Assembly (NCBI RefSeq): GCF_000701685.1
Contig: NZ_JNJO01000001.1
Location: 157,309 to 221,308, forward strand
DNA: 64,000 nt
Direction of reading: 5' to 3'
DNA from: Gemella sanguinis ATCC 700632
GTDB lineage: Bacteria; Bacillota; Bacilli; Staphylococcales; Gemellaceae
Every line of letters starts with the position of its first letter. Position 1 is the first letter of the stretch. A program made the position numbers and the translations under genes. This document shows positions 63,754-64,000 of this stretch, in pieces. The notes under the pieces are model-generated. The model saw only the letters and a list, made by a program, of their open reading frames with translations. It did no database searches and had not been told where the DNA came from.

Positions 63754-64000
63754 CACAGGCTGTTGACAAATAGGTCAACAGCCTTTTTTTAACTGAAATA
63801 AAACCTTTAAAATGGTATAATATAAGTATACAAAGGAGGTTTTAGTATGTTTAATAAAGTAGAAAATATAAAAGATGAAATAATACTAATGACACTATCA
63901 GAAATAGTACCTAAAGACCATTTTTTAAGAAAAGTAGATAAAGCTATCGATTTTAAATTTATTTATGATTTAACAGAAAAATACTATAGCCATACGACAG
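63754..64000 (+). mobile_element. Left end of an IS1182-family insertion sequence
   Basis: The element begins near 63754. A hairpin, AGGCTGTTGAC (63757-63767) / GTCAACAGCCT (63774-63784) with T7, protects the element from outside transcription. An extended -10 promoter (TGGTATAAT, 63813-63821), AAAGGAGG and the transposase gene follow. The right end is outside the window, and the exact left border cannot be fixed without it. Confidence 0.72.
63847..64000 (+). CDS. IS1182-family transposase, 5' part
   Basis: Fifty-one codons are visible, starting MFNKVENIKDEI, with the typical N-terminal MTLSEIVPKDHFLRKVDKAI and FKFIYDLTEKYYS of IS1182/IS1272-type transposases. The gene is cut by the window edge. 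The DDE catalytic part would lie further right. Confidence 0.85.
   Translation, partial: MFNKVENIKDEIILMTLSEIVPKDHFLRKVDKAIDFKFIYDLTEKYYSHTT

Noticed and set aside
1..64000. tRNA, rRNA and plasmid or phage structural genes
   Set aside because: I looked for them on both strands and saw none that I could support; DUF2513 and the SOS cassette alone do not make a prophage.

Overview
The window is AT-rich, dense, Gram-positive DNA with strong AGGAGG-type ribosome binding sites, T-box leaders, CtsR operators, type VII secretion (LXG) toxins and lipobox lipoproteins. Gene content (GatCAB with an Asn-type T-box, AEC-type permease, LXG/Lap modules, an IS1182-family end) fits a low-GC Firmicute, most likely Gemella or a close relative; the genus is an inference, not proven by any marker here.

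Layout. 1-3.8 kb: the 3' part of a CitA/DcuS-type histidine kinase and its response regulator, then an AEC-family (malate-type) permease and a D-lactate dehydrogenase. 3.9-6.5 kb: five tandem copies of an unrecognised small membrane protein family, most with their own terminator and extended -10 promoter; the third is frameshifted in a T9 tract. 6.5-11.3 kb: prmA and a T-box-controlled gatCAB operon. 11.3-15.6 kb: a hicAB toxin-antitoxin pair, an SOS mutagenesis cassette (HdiR-like repressor, UmuC polymerase, YolD-like protein, small ORF) on the minus strand, and a divergent two-repeat protein. 15.6-20.9 kb is accessory: twin putative small RNAs, a triple-repeat membrane protein whose promoter is overlapped by a CtsR-like box, a DUF2513 protein, and a C5-methyltransferase with a probable partner restriction enzyme. 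21-26.5 kb: GNAT, nitroreductase, SemiSWEET, clpB with tandem CtsR operators, Asp/Glu racemase.

26.6-34.7 kb is a polymorphic toxin locus of the type VII secretion system: two paralogous internally repeated proteins, then two complete lap1-lap2-LXG toxin-immunity modules with a nearly identical promoter/5' end, then a decayed third toxin tail and immunity gene. The first toxin carries a TelC-like tail and a TipC-like immunity protein; the second has a different, HxH-rich nuclease-like tail. The secretion machine itself is not in the window.

34.8-56 kb is mostly housekeeping: PanE-like reductase, two DUF554 proteins, LipL, a PTS EIIC-like permease, a second SemiSWEET, ileS (T-box), secA, five tandem STM3941-family proteins, a sirtuin, a heterodimeric ABC exporter, CutC, a VOC protein and an ornithine cyclodeaminase family enzyme. 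56.2-63.5 kb holds six minus-strand DUF6612-like envelope proteins (five lipoproteins and one two-domain membrane-anchored fusion), each with its own terminator, interrupted by one HAD phosphatase. The window ends in the 5' part of an IS1182-family transposase lying directly beside an orphan terminator of the lipoprotein type. The recurring theme is local gene amplification (membrane proteins, STM3941, lipoproteins, LXG modules, small RNAs).
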